From assembly GCA_030652255.1 (NCBI GenBank), contig JAUSAZ010000142.1, forward strand, positions 1 to 54,787: 54,787 nt of DNA. The letters run 5' to 3'. The notes beneath the pieces were generated by a model that saw only the letters and a program-made list of their open reading frames with translations, was not told where the DNA came from and did no database searches. Source of the DNA: Myxococcales bacterium (lineage in GTDB: Bacteria > Myxococcota_A > Polyangia > Polyangiales > Ga0077539). A program made the translations under genes and the position numbers. Of this stretch, positions 22,491 through 30,883 are shown in pieces (the stretch's first letter is position 1; the number at the start of each line of letters is the position of its first letter).

Positions 22491-24737
22491 CTACGGCGCG
22501 ATCACCCGCGTCGGCGCGCGGAACACCCGGCGCCCGGCGGCCGGGGACGAGAGCGCGAGGCTCTGCCAGGCGAGGGCGCGCGCGATGGGGCGCGACGCCG
22601 CGAGGTCGTGGGCGTCGGGGTCGTCGACGCTGCGCAGCGAGAGCCCGCCGCCCAGCGCCATCGGGCGGGGCAGCGCGAGCAGCGAGCCGAAGCGCAGCCC
22701 GAGCCCGCCGCGGGCGTCGCCCTCCACGGTGAGCGCGCGGTCGTGCAGGGCGTCCGGGGCGCGCACCGAGCGGCCCTCCATCTCCGCGGGCGTCTCGATG
22801 TCGAAGGCCGCAAGGGCGGTCGCCGCGCCGTCGACCACCCCGAGCGCCGCGCCCAGGAGCTGCCCCGCGGGCACCGCCGGGCCGCGCCAGAGCATGGCCG
22901 TGGTGCTGGCCTCGCGGAGGGACATCGGGCCCTCCCACACCGAGCGCTGCTCGCCCAGCGGGACCCCGCGGTCGCCCACCACCACCACCAGCACCCGGTC
23001 TTCCATGTGCGCCTCGGCGATGCGGTCGAGCAGGATCGCGAGGCCCTGGTCGACGCTGCGCAGCGAGGCGTCGTAGAGGAGGTCGAGCCGGGCCCGGTCG
23101 CTCTCGTTGAGGTTCACGTCGCCGCGGTGGCCGCGCTCGGCGAGGGCGATCGTCTGCGCGGGGGTCATGGTGCCCTCGTAGGCCCCCGCGTCGGCCGACG
23201 TGCCTCGCTCGATCGCCGTGATGTGCTCCGCCGAGGGGTCGAGGGGGAAGGCCCCGCCGCGGCTCACCACCAGCGTGAAGCCCTGGGTGGAGCGCGAGCG
23301 GGTGAGCTCCTCGGCCGCGGCCGCCAGCGAGGCGTCGGCCCGGCACGCGCCCGGGACGCTCGCGCAGCTCCAGCGGGAGGCGCACCCGCGGTCGGCGCCG
23401 CTGCCGAACCACAGCGGGTCTTCGCTGAAGCAGCTCACCGCGACGCCGCGCGCGGCCATCTCCGAGGTGAGCGTGGGGGCCTCGTCGGAGAGCAGGTCGG
23501 TGTGCTCGATCACCCGGTGCACGTCCACCGGCAGGCCCGTCGTAGCGCTCATCAGGGCCGACCAGGGGCGCGGCCCGGGGGCCGTCACCAGCGCGTGCGA
23601 CCCCTCGCGCAGCAGGCGCGCGAAGCCCCCGTGGGCGAGCCGCGGGGAGAGCTCGGGCCACAGGCGGTCGGGGCGCAGGCCCCGCACGACCACCATCACC
23701 ACGTGGGCGGGCGGCGCCGCCCGCGGGGCCGCGGCGCGGGCGAACTCGAGCCGCGGGGCGGCGACGGCCAGGCGGCTCTCGCGGCCCTCCAGCGCGTGCA
23801 GGGTGATGCGCGCGGGCCGGCCGGCGAAGCGCGCGAGGTCGAGGGACACCTCGGTCCAGCCGCGGTTGGGGGCGATCTCGAAGCGGCGCTCCAGGGGCGC
23901 CTCGCCGTCGAGCTCGACGCGGACCCGGGCGACCAGCGGGGGCGGCGGGCGGCTCGACCCGCGGGGGCACTCGGCGCCGAGCGCGGCGCGGAAGGTCGCG
24001 CCCGGCGGGAGCACCCGGGTGATGCCCAGCGCCGTGGGGGGGTGGAAGGTGAGCGCGCGGCGGGGCGGCCCGCCGAGGGTGACGTCGCTGAGCAGGCCGC
24101 TGACGACCGTGGGGGCGGCGTCGCTGCGGGCGAGGTGCACCCAGTCGACCTCGAGCGCCGCGCGGGGCGTCATGCCGGGCTTGAGCCGCGACGTGGTGAA
24201 GCGAAGCTCGACCTCGGTGGGCGTGCGGGTGAAGCGGTCGCGGGGGATGGGGAGGTTGACCACGCCGACGGCGCCGTTGGGGGGCAGGGCGGCGCTGCGC
24301 ACGAGGAGCCCGTCGACGATGACCGCGACGCTGCGGCTGTTGGCGCGGCGCACCCGGAAGCGGATGAAGCCCGGCGGGTCGATGGGGTCGTCGTCGCCGC
24401 CGCCGCCCTGGTCGATGGGGACGCGCAGCGCGAGGCGGGCGCCGATGTCCGCCCAGGAGTCGCCCTGGAGGGTCTCGTTGCGCAGCGGGGCGGAGCCGTA
24501 GAGGAAGGCCGCGGCCTGGGGCTCGCCGAGGTCGACGACGGGGCCGTCGGTGTCGATGGAGGCGCGGGTGAAGCTCTCGAGCAGGTCGAGGACCACGGGC
24601 CCGGCGGCGGCGGCCCCGGGCGCCGGGACGCGGGCCTCGCGGGAGCCGGGGAGGACCCGGGAGCGCTCGGTGCGACGGCAGCCGCCGAGCGCGACGAGCA
24701 GCGGGAGGAGGAGGGTCGACAGGCGGGGGAGGGTCAA
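22491..24737 (-). CDS. Sulfatase-superfamily lipoprotein, probably inactive
   Basis: A 748-residue protein. I chose a TTG start at 24737 because it overlaps the upstream stop as TTGA and opens a good lipoprotein signal (Leu-Gly-Gly-Cys, Cys20). The first 350 residues form beta-rich domains. Residues 380-670 resemble the alkaline-phosphatase/sulfatase fold: Val-Val-Arg-Gly-Leu-Arg-Pro-Asp-Arg-Leu near the start, a region aligning with the sulfatase nucleophile motif, and Val-Val-Gly-Asp-Arg-Gly near the metal-binding end. The Cys/Ser-x-Pro-Ser-Arg nucleophile is replaced by Gly-Pro-Arg-Pro-Trp-Ser, so catalysis by the usual route is doubtful. Confidence 0.65.
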   Translation of the reverse strand: MTLPRLSTLLLPLLVALGGCRRTERSRVLPGSREARVPAPGAAAAGPVVLDLLESFTRASIDTDGPVVDLGEPQAAAFLYGSAPLRNETLQGDSWADIGARLALRVPIDQGGGGDDDPIDPPGFIRFRVRRANSRSVAVIVDGLLVRSAALPPNGAVGVVNLPIPRDRFTRTPTEVELRFTTSRLKPGMTPRAALEVDWVHLARSDAAPTVVSGLLSDVTLGGPPRRALTFHPPTALGITRVLPPGATFRAALGAECPRGSSRPPPPLVARVRVELDGEAPLERRFEIAPNRGWTEVSLDLARFAGRPARITLHALEGRESRLAVAAPRLEFARAAAPRAAPPAHVVMVVVRGLRPDRLWPELSPRLAHGGFARLLREGSHALVTAPGPRPWSALMSATTGLPVDVHRVIEHTDLLSDEAPTLTSEMAARGVAVSCFSEDPLWFGSGADRGCASRWSCASVPGACRADASLAAAAEELTRSRSTQGFTLVVSRGGAFPLDPSAEHITAIERGTSADAGAYEGTMTPAQTIALAERGHRGDVNLNESDRARLDLLYDASLRSVDQGLAILLDRIAEAHMEDRVLVVVVGDRGVPLGEQRSVWEGPMSLREASTTAMLWRGPAVPAGQLLGAALGVVDGAATALAAFDIETPAEMEGRSVRAPDALHDRALTVEGDARGGLGLRFGSLLALPRPMALGGGLSLRSVDDPDAHDLAASRPIARALAWQSLALSSPAAGRRVFRAPTRVIAP

Positions 24738-27700
24738 CGTTCGGAGGGCGGCTCGAGCACCGCGGCGAGTCCGCGACGGACCACCACGAATTGGTTGCTC
24801 GTCACGACGCCCGCGCGAAAGTGCACCGAGTAGAAGCCCTCGCGCAACACCCGGTGGAGCGGCGCGGTGCCCAGCGAGCGCCCGCCGATGGAGACCTCCA
24901 CCGGGCCGCCGGGCCGCCGGGGCAGCGGAACGGCCAGCACGCCGTGCATCTCCGGCAGCGCGCCGCCGTCGAGGAAGAGCGCCGCCTCGCGGTACGGGCC
25001 GTTGGCCGTGACCGTGGGGGCCGGCCCGCCCGGCACCGGGCCCGTTGGCATGATCGGGGCCTCGGTCGGCGCGGCGGGGGCCGCGGCGGCGGCGCCGGGC
25101 GTGCGCCCGTCCGCGGCGGCGGGGGCGGGGAGCTGCCCGGAGGGGGCGTCGGGCGGCGGGGTGGCGGCGCCCTCGGCGAGGTACCAGCGCACCGCGGCGT
25201 AGCTCAGCGCGAGCGCGGCGGCGACGCCGGCCATGAGGAGCAGCGGGCGCGTCCACGAGGGCCCGTCGGGGGTGGTCGACGTCGACTGCGAGGCGGTGCT
25301 CGTGGCGGTGCTCGCGGCGGGCTTCGCGGCGCTGGCGACGGGGGCCTTCGCGGGCTCGATCGGGCGGCCGCTCGCCGTGAGGGTCGTGGAGGTCTTGATG
25401 TCCGGGAGGTCGAGCGGCTCGAAGTCCGGCGGGGCCTCGGTCACGGGCTGCGCGGCGGGCGCGGGAGGAGCAGGGGGCGCGGGCTGCGACGGCACCTCGG
25501 GGTGGCGCGACGCGCGCGGCACCACGAGGTCGATGGCGGGCTCCGGCTCGCCGTCGTCGACCGGCGCCTCGGCCACGCTGACGGGGACCTCGACCGGGGC
25601 CTCCTCGGAGGTCGCGACGGGCGCCGGGAGCTCGTCTCCCTCGGGGCGCACCGTCTCCAGGGCGCTCTGGTCGGGCGCGTGCGGGAGCAGCTCCGGGGTG
25701 CCGCTCGGGCGCACCACCATCAGGGCCGACGAGGACAGCTCCTCGACCTCGTCGTCGGCGTCGGCGTCGGCGTCGGGGCTGAGCGTGAGCTCGGGCTCGG
25801 GCTCCGCCGCCGTCGGGACCGGGACCAGCGAGCGCGTGGCGCGCGGCTCCTGCGGGTCGGCCTCCCAGCCGGGCTCCTGCGGGGCGGGCTCGTCCGCCGG
25901 GGCGGCCACGGGGGAGGTCGGGCGCGCCGGGCGCGCGGGCTCGTCCACGGAGTCGCGCAGCTCGCGCCACACCGCGTCGGCCAGCGTGTCGATGGTGGTG
26001 CGCGACATCGGCCGGGTGATCTTCGCCAGCACCTCGCTGCTATCGAGGCGCTCGCGCCGCGCGGCGCCCGGGTCGAGGTCGAAGTTCTCCCACGTCGCCG
26101 GGGCCTCCCGCCCGGCCTCCATCGTCGCGCGCGGGGTGCGCGGCGCGGTGAGGTCCTGCCGGTTGCGGCCCACCACCCGCTGGATCGCACCGCGCCGCGA
26201 GAGCTCGATGAGCAGGGGCTCGAGGTCCTGGGGGGCGAGGCCGTCGCGGAGCACCATCTCCCGCGGCGCGTCGCCCTGCACCAGCCGCTCGACCGCCACC
26301 CGCAGCGGCGTCGGCAGCGAGCGCGCGTAGTCGAGCGCCGCGTCGGCGTCGAACTCCACCCGCAGCACCTCCAGCAGCGCCGCGCCGGAGACCGCCTCCT
26401 CCATCGCCGTCACGCTCCGGGCGCAGCGCTCCAGCACCTCCGCGAGCCGGCCGGTGATGTTCTCCCGCACCGGCTGCGACGCGCGGCGCACCACGAAGCG
26501 CGCGGCGTTGAGCCCCAGCGCCCGGGCCAGCGCGGTCTCGCCCCGGACGAGCGTGCCGTCCTGCACCGTGCGCACGGCCGAGAGCAGCGCGCCCTGCCGG
26601 ATCTCCAGCTCGGTCACGCTCCCGGAGTCGGCCAGGGTGATGGTCGCGTCGCCCAGGGTCTTCGCCGTCGCCTCGATGAGCGCCACCGACCCGACGCGCT
26701 CGAGGCGCCCGCGCACCTCGGCGCCCGCGGCGAGCTCGGCGACGCGCTTGAGGGTGCGCACCCGGCCGCGCAGGGTGGAGCGCACCCGGGCGAGCGCCGC
26801 GCCCCCGTCGGCCTCCTTGCGGAGGTACCCCGAGGCCTGGGCGCCCAGCTCGCGCATGCGCACCAGCAGGTCGTCGCGCCACGACAGCAGGATCACCGGC
26901 GTGTGCCGCAGGGCGACGTCGCGGCGGATGGCCCGGCACAGACCGAAGCCGTCGAGGCCCGGCATGAGGATGTCCGCGAGCACCACGTCGGGGCGGTCGG
27001 CGCGCGCGGCGGCGAGGGCCTCGGCGCCGTCGGTGTGGGCGCTCACGATCATGCCCGCGCCGCGCAGCAGGTCGCTGAACTGGGCCACCACGGCGGGGTC
27101 GTCGTCGACCACGAGGGCGCGCCGCCCGGGCAGCGGGTCGTCCGCGGGCTCGTCGGCGCCGGGGGTTCCGTCAGCCGTGGTGCCCGGCGCGAAGACCTCC
27201 GCGCCCGGCAGCCCGCGGGGCGCGATGGGGAGCTCGAAGCGCACGGTGCCCCCGGAGCGGCGCTCGACGACGGTGCGGATGCGCGCGATGGCCTCCCAGG
27301 TGGCGGCGAGCACCTCGTTGCCGGCGCCGAGGGCCACGCGGGCGCCCCGGCTGGCGGGCAGCGCGGCGCCGCCGAGGCCGCGGCGGAGCTCGTCCTGGAG
27401 GGCGCGGATGAGCTCGTCGAGGGTGAGCTCGCCGAGCTCGTGGGCGGTGGGCGGCGGGAGCGTGGCCGACCCCCGGAGGGCCCGGTGGATGCGCCCGCGG
27501 AGGGCCTCTGCGCTGGCGTCGGACTCGAGGACGTCGAAGGCCTCGGGGCACCGGGCGCGCACCGTGGCGGCGGGCTCGCCGTCGCACGCGATGACCACCA
27601 CGGGGATGAAGCGCACCAGGGGGTCGGAGGACACCGCGGCGGCCAGGGAGACGCCGTCGTAGGGCGAGTCGTCCTCGGCGATGATGATGTCCGGGGCGGC

Positions 27701-28330
27701 GTCGCGGGCGCGGGCGTGGGCCTCGTCGGCGGTCTGCGCGAGGGTCACGTCGGCGTCGTGGCCGAGGGCGTCGAGGAGCGAGCTCGCGCGGATGGACGAG
27801 CCCACGAAGAGCACCTGCGTGGCGTGCGCGACGGGGGCGCGGGCGGGCACGAGGGAGTCCGTGGTGCGGCCGGTGACGGCGCGGGCGAGCTCGTGCAGGC
27901 CGGGGCCGCCGGGGGCGAGCGCGGCGCCGGGGATGAGCGTGCGGGTGGGCGAGTGGTCGCTGCGCGAGGCCGAGGGGACGGCCATGGCGCGGGCGCCGGG
28001 GGCGTCGGGGTCGCGGGTGTCGAGCTCGGCGCGGGCGGAGAGCGACGCGACGAGGGCGGTGAGGCGGTCGAGCTGCGGGCGGGTGAGGGCGGGGGTGGCG
28101 CGGGACTCGGCGAGGTCGTCGAGGGTGGCCTGGAGCCCGTCGCAGAGGGAGCGGAGGTGGTGCGCGCGGGCGATGGTGAGCACGGCGTCGACCCGGCGGC
28201 GCAGCTCGTCGCGCATCCGCAGCTGCCGCGGGTCGGCGAGCACGGCGCCCAGGGTGGCCTTGATCTCGACGATCTTCCGGGGCAGGTGCCGGACGAACGC
28301 GCTGCGTGGATCTTCGTCGGGAGTCTGCAC
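24734..28330 (-). CDS. Giant response regulator: helical N-domain, two REC, PATAN-like, TM and PEGA-like domain
   Basis: A 1198-residue protein with a GTG start. Residues 1-90 are helical and could be an Hpt-like domain. A degenerate REC domain (about 170-290) lacks the acidic pair, having Val-Gly-Ser-Ser in its place. A canonical REC (about 400-520) has Val-Val-Asp-Asp-Asp, phospho-acceptor Asp in Leu-Ala-Asp-Ile-Leu-Met-Pro and the conserved Lys. A PATAN/DUF4388-like region (about 540-700) follows, then a long acidic Pro/Glu linker. One membrane helix lies near 1022-1047, with a C-terminal PEGA-like beta domain outside. It could relay a cytoplasmic phosphorylation state to the envelope. The TGA overlaps the next gene's TTG. 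Confidence 0.75.
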   Translation of the reverse strand: MQTPDEDPRSAFVRHLPRKIVEIKATLGAVLADPRQLRMRDELRRRVDAVLTIARAHHLRSLCDGLQATLDDLAESRATPALTRPQLDRLTALVASLSARAELDTRDPDAPGARAMAVPSASRSDHSPTRTLIPGAALAPGGPGLHELARAVTGRTTDSLVPARAPVAHATQVLFVGSSIRASSLLDALGHDADVTLAQTADEAHARARDAAPDIIIAEDDSPYDGVSLAAAVSSDPLVRFIPVVVIACDGEPAATVRARCPEAFDVLESDASAEALRGRIHRALRGSATLPPPTAHELGELTLDELIRALQDELRRGLGGAALPASRGARVALGAGNEVLAATWEAIARIRTVVERRSGGTVRFELPIAPRGLPGAEVFAPGTTADGTPGADEPADDPLPGRRALVVDDDPAVVAQFSDLLRGAGMIVSAHTDGAEALAAARADRPDVVLADILMPGLDGFGLCRAIRRDVALRHTPVILLSWRDDLLVRMRELGAQASGYLRKEADGGAALARVRSTLRGRVRTLKRVAELAAGAEVRGRLERVGSVALIEATAKTLGDATITLADSGSVTELEIRQGALLSAVRTVQDGTLVRGETALARALGLNAARFVVRRASQPVRENITGRLAEVLERCARSVTAMEEAVSGAALLEVLRVEFDADAALDYARSLPTPLRVAVERLVQGDAPREMVLRDGLAPQDLEPLLIELSRRGAIQRVVGRNRQDLTAPRTPRATMEAGREAPATWENFDLDPGAARRERLDSSEVLAKITRPMSRTTIDTLADAVWRELRDSVDEPARPARPTSPVAAPADEPAPQEPGWEADPQEPRATRSLVPVPTAAEPEPELTLSPDADADADDEVEELSSSALMVVRPSGTPELLPHAPDQSALETVRPEGDELPAPVATSEEAPVEVPVSVAEAPVDDGEPEPAIDLVVPRASRHPEVPSQPAPPAPPAPAAQPVTEAPPDFEPLDLPDIKTSTTLTASGRPIEPAKAPVASAAKPAASTATSTASQSTSTTPDGPSWTRPLLLMAGVAAALALSYAAVRWYLAEGAATPPPDAPSGQLPAPAAADGRTPGAAAAAPAAPTEAPIMPTGPVPGGPAPTVTANGPYREAALFLDGGALPEMHGVLAVPLPRRPGGPVEVSIGGRSLGTAPLHRVLREGFYSVHFRAGVVTSNQFVVVRRGLAAVLEPPSER

Positions 28331-28427
28331 GGTGGAGTGGGCTCCAGGGTTAGCCGAAAGGCACGGGCCGGGCCAAGTTCTGCGCGGACATGCTAAGGGA
28401 GCGCCCCGGAAAAGAGGCGATGCGGCA

Positions 28428-29474
28428 GTGAAGTTCATCGATGAGGCGGAGATCGACGTGGCGGCGGGGGACGGGGGACCGGGGGCGGTGTCGTTCCGCC
28501 GGGAGGCGCACGTGCCCTTCGGCGGGCCCAACGGCGGCGACGGCGCGCGGGGCGGGAGCGTGATCCTGACGGCGGACGAGCAGGTGGGCACGCTGCTGCA
28601 GTTCCGCTTCAAGCCGCGCTGGCAGGCGGAGCACGGGGAGAAGGGCGGGCGCACCGACTGCAACGGCAAGAGCGGCGAAGACCTGCGGCTGAAGGTGCCC
28701 GTGGGCACGGTGGTCTACGACATGGAGACCCACGAGGTGCTGGCCGACCTGCACACCAAGGGTCAGACCGTGGTGGTCGCCAAGGGCGGCCGCGGCGGCC
28801 TCGGCAACATGAACTTCGCCACTCCATGGGACCAGGCGCCCCGCAAGGCCCAGCCCGGCGAGCCCGGCGACCACCGCAAGCTGCGCTTCGAGCTGAAGCT
28901 CCTCGCGGACATCGGCATCCTCGGGTTTCCCAACGCGGGCAAGAGCACCTTCATCGCCGCGGTGTCGCGCGCGAAGCCCAAGATCGCCGACTACCCCTTC
29001 ACGACCCTGGTGCCCAACCTCGGGGTGGTGAAGGTCGACGACGACCGGAGCTTCCTCATGGCGGACATTCCGGGGCTCATCCCCGGGGCGGCCTCGGGCG
29101 CGGGCCTGGGGGTGCGCTTCCTCAAGCACGTCGAGCGCACCCGGGTGCTGCTGCACCTCGTGACGGTGCAGGACGAGGACATCGACCTGCTCGCCCGCTA
29201 CGACGCCCTCATGAAGGAGGTGCGGCTCTTCGACGCGTCCATCGCCGAGCGCGCGCAGGTGGTGGCCGTGAGCCAGATCGACCTGCCCGACGCCCGCGCG
29301 GCGTGGGAGCTGTACAAGCCCCTCTTCGCCGAGCGGGGCGTCACGCTCCGCGGCGTGTCGGCGGTGACCGGCGAGGGGGTGCGCGAGCTGGTGTTCGCCC
29401 TCGACGCGGCGCTGCGCGCGGCCCCGCCGGTCGAGCTGCTCACCTCCACGCTGAGCGTCGACGACGAGGAGTGA
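28428..29474 (+). CDS. obg: Obg/CgtA ribosome-assembly GTPase
   Basis: A 348-residue protein with a GTG start. The N-terminal Gly-rich Obg fold covers residues 1-158 (opening Phe-Ile-Asp-Glu-Ala, then Gly-Gly-Pro-Asn-Gly-Gly-Asp-Gly). The GTPase domain has G1 Gly-Phe-Pro-Asn-Ala-Gly-Lys-Ser-Thr near 166, G3 Asp-Ile-Pro-Gly-Leu-Ile, and a G4 region reading Ser-Gln-Ile-Asp, where the usual motif is Asn-Lys-x-Asp. The C-terminal Obg tail is very short. Obg binds the 50S subunit and couples GTP/ppGpp state to ribosome maturation. AGAGG lies about 10 nt before the GTG. It is divergent from the giant regulator gene. Confidence 0.95.
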   Translation: MKFIDEAEIDVAAGDGGPGAVSFRREAHVPFGGPNGGDGARGGSVILTADEQVGTLLQFRFKPRWQAEHGEKGGRTDCNGKSGEDLRLKVPVGTVVYDMETHEVLADLHTKGQTVVVAKGGRGGLGNMNFATPWDQAPRKAQPGEPGDHRKLRFELKLLADIGILGFPNAGKSTFIAAVSRAKPKIADYPFTTLVPNLGVVKVDDDRSFLMADIPGLIPGAASGAGLGVRFLKHVERTRVLLHLVTVQDEDIDLLARYDALMKEVRLFDASIAERAQVVAVSQIDLPDARAAWELYKPLFAERGVTLRGVSAVTGEGVRELVFALDAALRAAPPVELLTSTLSVDDEE

Positions 29475-29488
29475 TCGGAGCCACGACG

Positions 29489-30214
29489 ATGTCCAACACC
29501 CACGAGCGCGTGCTCTACCTGTTCAAGATCTCCCACTACGCCGAGAAGGCGCGCTGGGCCCTCGACCACAAGGGGCTCCAGTACACCCGCCACGAGGTGC
29601 TCTTCGGCGCGGGGCAGCTCCTGCTCAAGCTGCGCACCGGCACCCGGCAGGTGCCCGTGCTCGACGACGGCGGCCGCGTCGTGGCGGGCTCGACGGCCAT
29701 CCTCGACCACCTCGACGAACGCTACCCCGCGTCGCCGCTCTGGCCCACCGACCCGGCGGAGCGGGCCGCGGCGCGCGAGGTCGTCGCGTGGGCCGACGAG
29801 AAGATCGGCAAGGGCGTGCGGGGCTTCCTCCTGGCCAGCGCCCGGCACGACCCGCGGGTGGGCGGGGTGGCGGGCGTGGCGCGGCTGCTCGGCCCGGGCG
29901 TCATCAAGGTGGCCTCGGATTACTGCGGCTACGACTCGCTCGAGCTCGCCGAGCGGGACTTCCCGCAGGTGCTGCTGGAGCTCAAGGCCCGCCTCGGCGA
30001 CCGGGCCTACCTCGTGGGCGATCGCTTCTCCGCGGCCGACCTCACGGCCTGCGCGCTCATCAACCCGCTGTATGGCCCGCCCGCGTCGCCGCTGCGCAGC
30101 CGGTGGTCCCGGCAGCGCCCGCCGGTCGCGGGCGACCCGGCCGTGGCGCCGGTGTTCGACTGGTTCGATCACATCTACCAGAAGCACCGACGGCCAGGGC
30201 CCGCGGGGGCGTAG
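29489..30214 (+). CDS. Glutathione S-transferase-like protein
   Basis: A 241-residue protein. The N-terminal 80 residues have a thioredoxin-like GST fold: Leu-Tyr-Leu-Phe-Lys-Ile-Ser-His-Tyr-Ala-Glu-Lys-Ala at the catalytic loop, Gln-Val-Pro-Val-Leu (cis-Pro) and Gly-Ser-Thr-Ala-Ile-Leu for glutathione gamma-glutamyl contact. The C-terminal part is helical, with Ser-Ala-Ala-Asp-Leu-Thr, the conserved N-capping box. It likely conjugates or reduces an unknown substrate in the cytoplasm. It begins 15 bp after obg, so it may be co-transcribed. Confidence 0.85.
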   Translation: MSNTHERVLYLFKISHYAEKARWALDHKGLQYTRHEVLFGAGQLLLKLRTGTRQVPVLDDGGRVVAGSTAILDHLDERYPASPLWPTDPAERAAAREVVAWADEKIGKGVRGFLLASARHDPRVGGVAGVARLLGPGVIKVASDYCGYDSLELAERDFPQVLLELKARLGDRAYLVGDRFSAADLTACALINPLYGPPASPLRSRWSRQRPPVAGDPAVAPVFDWFDHIYQKHRRPGPAGA

Positions 30215-30226
30215 CGGGCGCCCTCG

Positions 30227-30703
30227 TCAGCTCTCGAGCGACGCGCCCAGAAACCAGGCGTGCTTCTCGAACTCCGTGATCACCTGGGTGAACACGTCGG
30301 CCGTGTCGGTGTCGGCGAGCTCCTCGGCGAGGGCCCGGGATGCCCGCGCCCCCTCCAGGTACTTCAAGATGCGCTCGGCGAGCAGGCGCACGTGCTCCAT
30401 GTCGCGGGTGGTCTCCTGGGGGTACTCCGGGAGCGTGGAGTTGCCCGCCACGTGGCGGGCGGTGCCGTAGGCCCTGCCGCCGAGGGTGACGGCGCGCTCG
30501 GCGATGGTGTCGTTGTGCAGCGCGAGCCCGACGGCGAAGGTCTCGAAGAGCGGGTGCAGCGCGGCGAACTGCGGGCCCTTGATGTTCCAGTGGGCGACCT
30601 TGATCTGGCTGTGCAGGTCGAGGCCGTCGGCGAGGCGGGCGTTGAGGGTCTCCGCGAGCTTCGCGCGCGTGGCTTCGGGGAGCTGGCTGGGGCTCTTGTA
30701 CAT
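30227..30703 (-). CDS. dps: Dps ferritin-like DNA-protection protein
   Basis: A 158-residue protein, the usual Dps length. The intersubunit ferroxidase site is intact: His38 in Val-Ala-His-Trp-Asn, His50, Asp65 in His-Asn-Asp-Thr and Glu69 in Ala-Glu-Arg-Ala. Dps forms 12-mers that oxidise Fe(II) with H2O2, store iron and shield DNA. The N-terminus is short with a few Lys/Arg residues, so DNA binding may be weak. It is convergent with the GST gene (12 bp apart) and divergent from the lipoprotein at 30884. Confidence 0.95.
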   Translation of the reverse strand: MYKSPSQLPEATRAKLAETLNARLADGLDLHSQIKVAHWNIKGPQFAALHPLFETFAVGLALHNDTIAERAVTLGGRAYGTARHVAGNSTLPEYPQETTRDMEHVRLLAERILKYLEGARASRALAEELADTDTADVFTQVITEFEKHAWFLGASLES

Positions 30704-30794
30704 GGTTGGAGCGTACCTTTCGTGGGGTGGGAGCCGGTCGAGGCCCCATTGGATACACCGTCCGCGCGCCGCGGTGCGCGCGCCGTAAAGACCG

Positions 30795-30824
30795 TTGGCT
30801 ACGGTTCGGGCACCGTGCGATAAC
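30795..30824 (+). promoter_or_regulatory. Candidate promoter of the PPC-repeat lipoprotein
   Basis: TTGGCT (30795-30800), an 18-nt spacer and GATAAC (30819-30824) would start transcription about 50 nt before the GTG at 30884. The match is moderate; no operator is evident. Confidence 0.35.
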
Positions 30825-30883
30825 AGCGCGCCCGCGGGGCCTCTACCACCCGTATCCTTCGCCGCGCGGCGGGAGTGCACAAC

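Noticed and set aside
24791..28396. A very long open frame opposite the giant regulator gene, and similar ones opposite the RND pump and the sulfatase-like gene
   Set aside because: At this GC content stop codons are rare in antisense frames. The translations are Arg/Gly/His/Ala-rich with no motif, while the opposite strand has clear domains.
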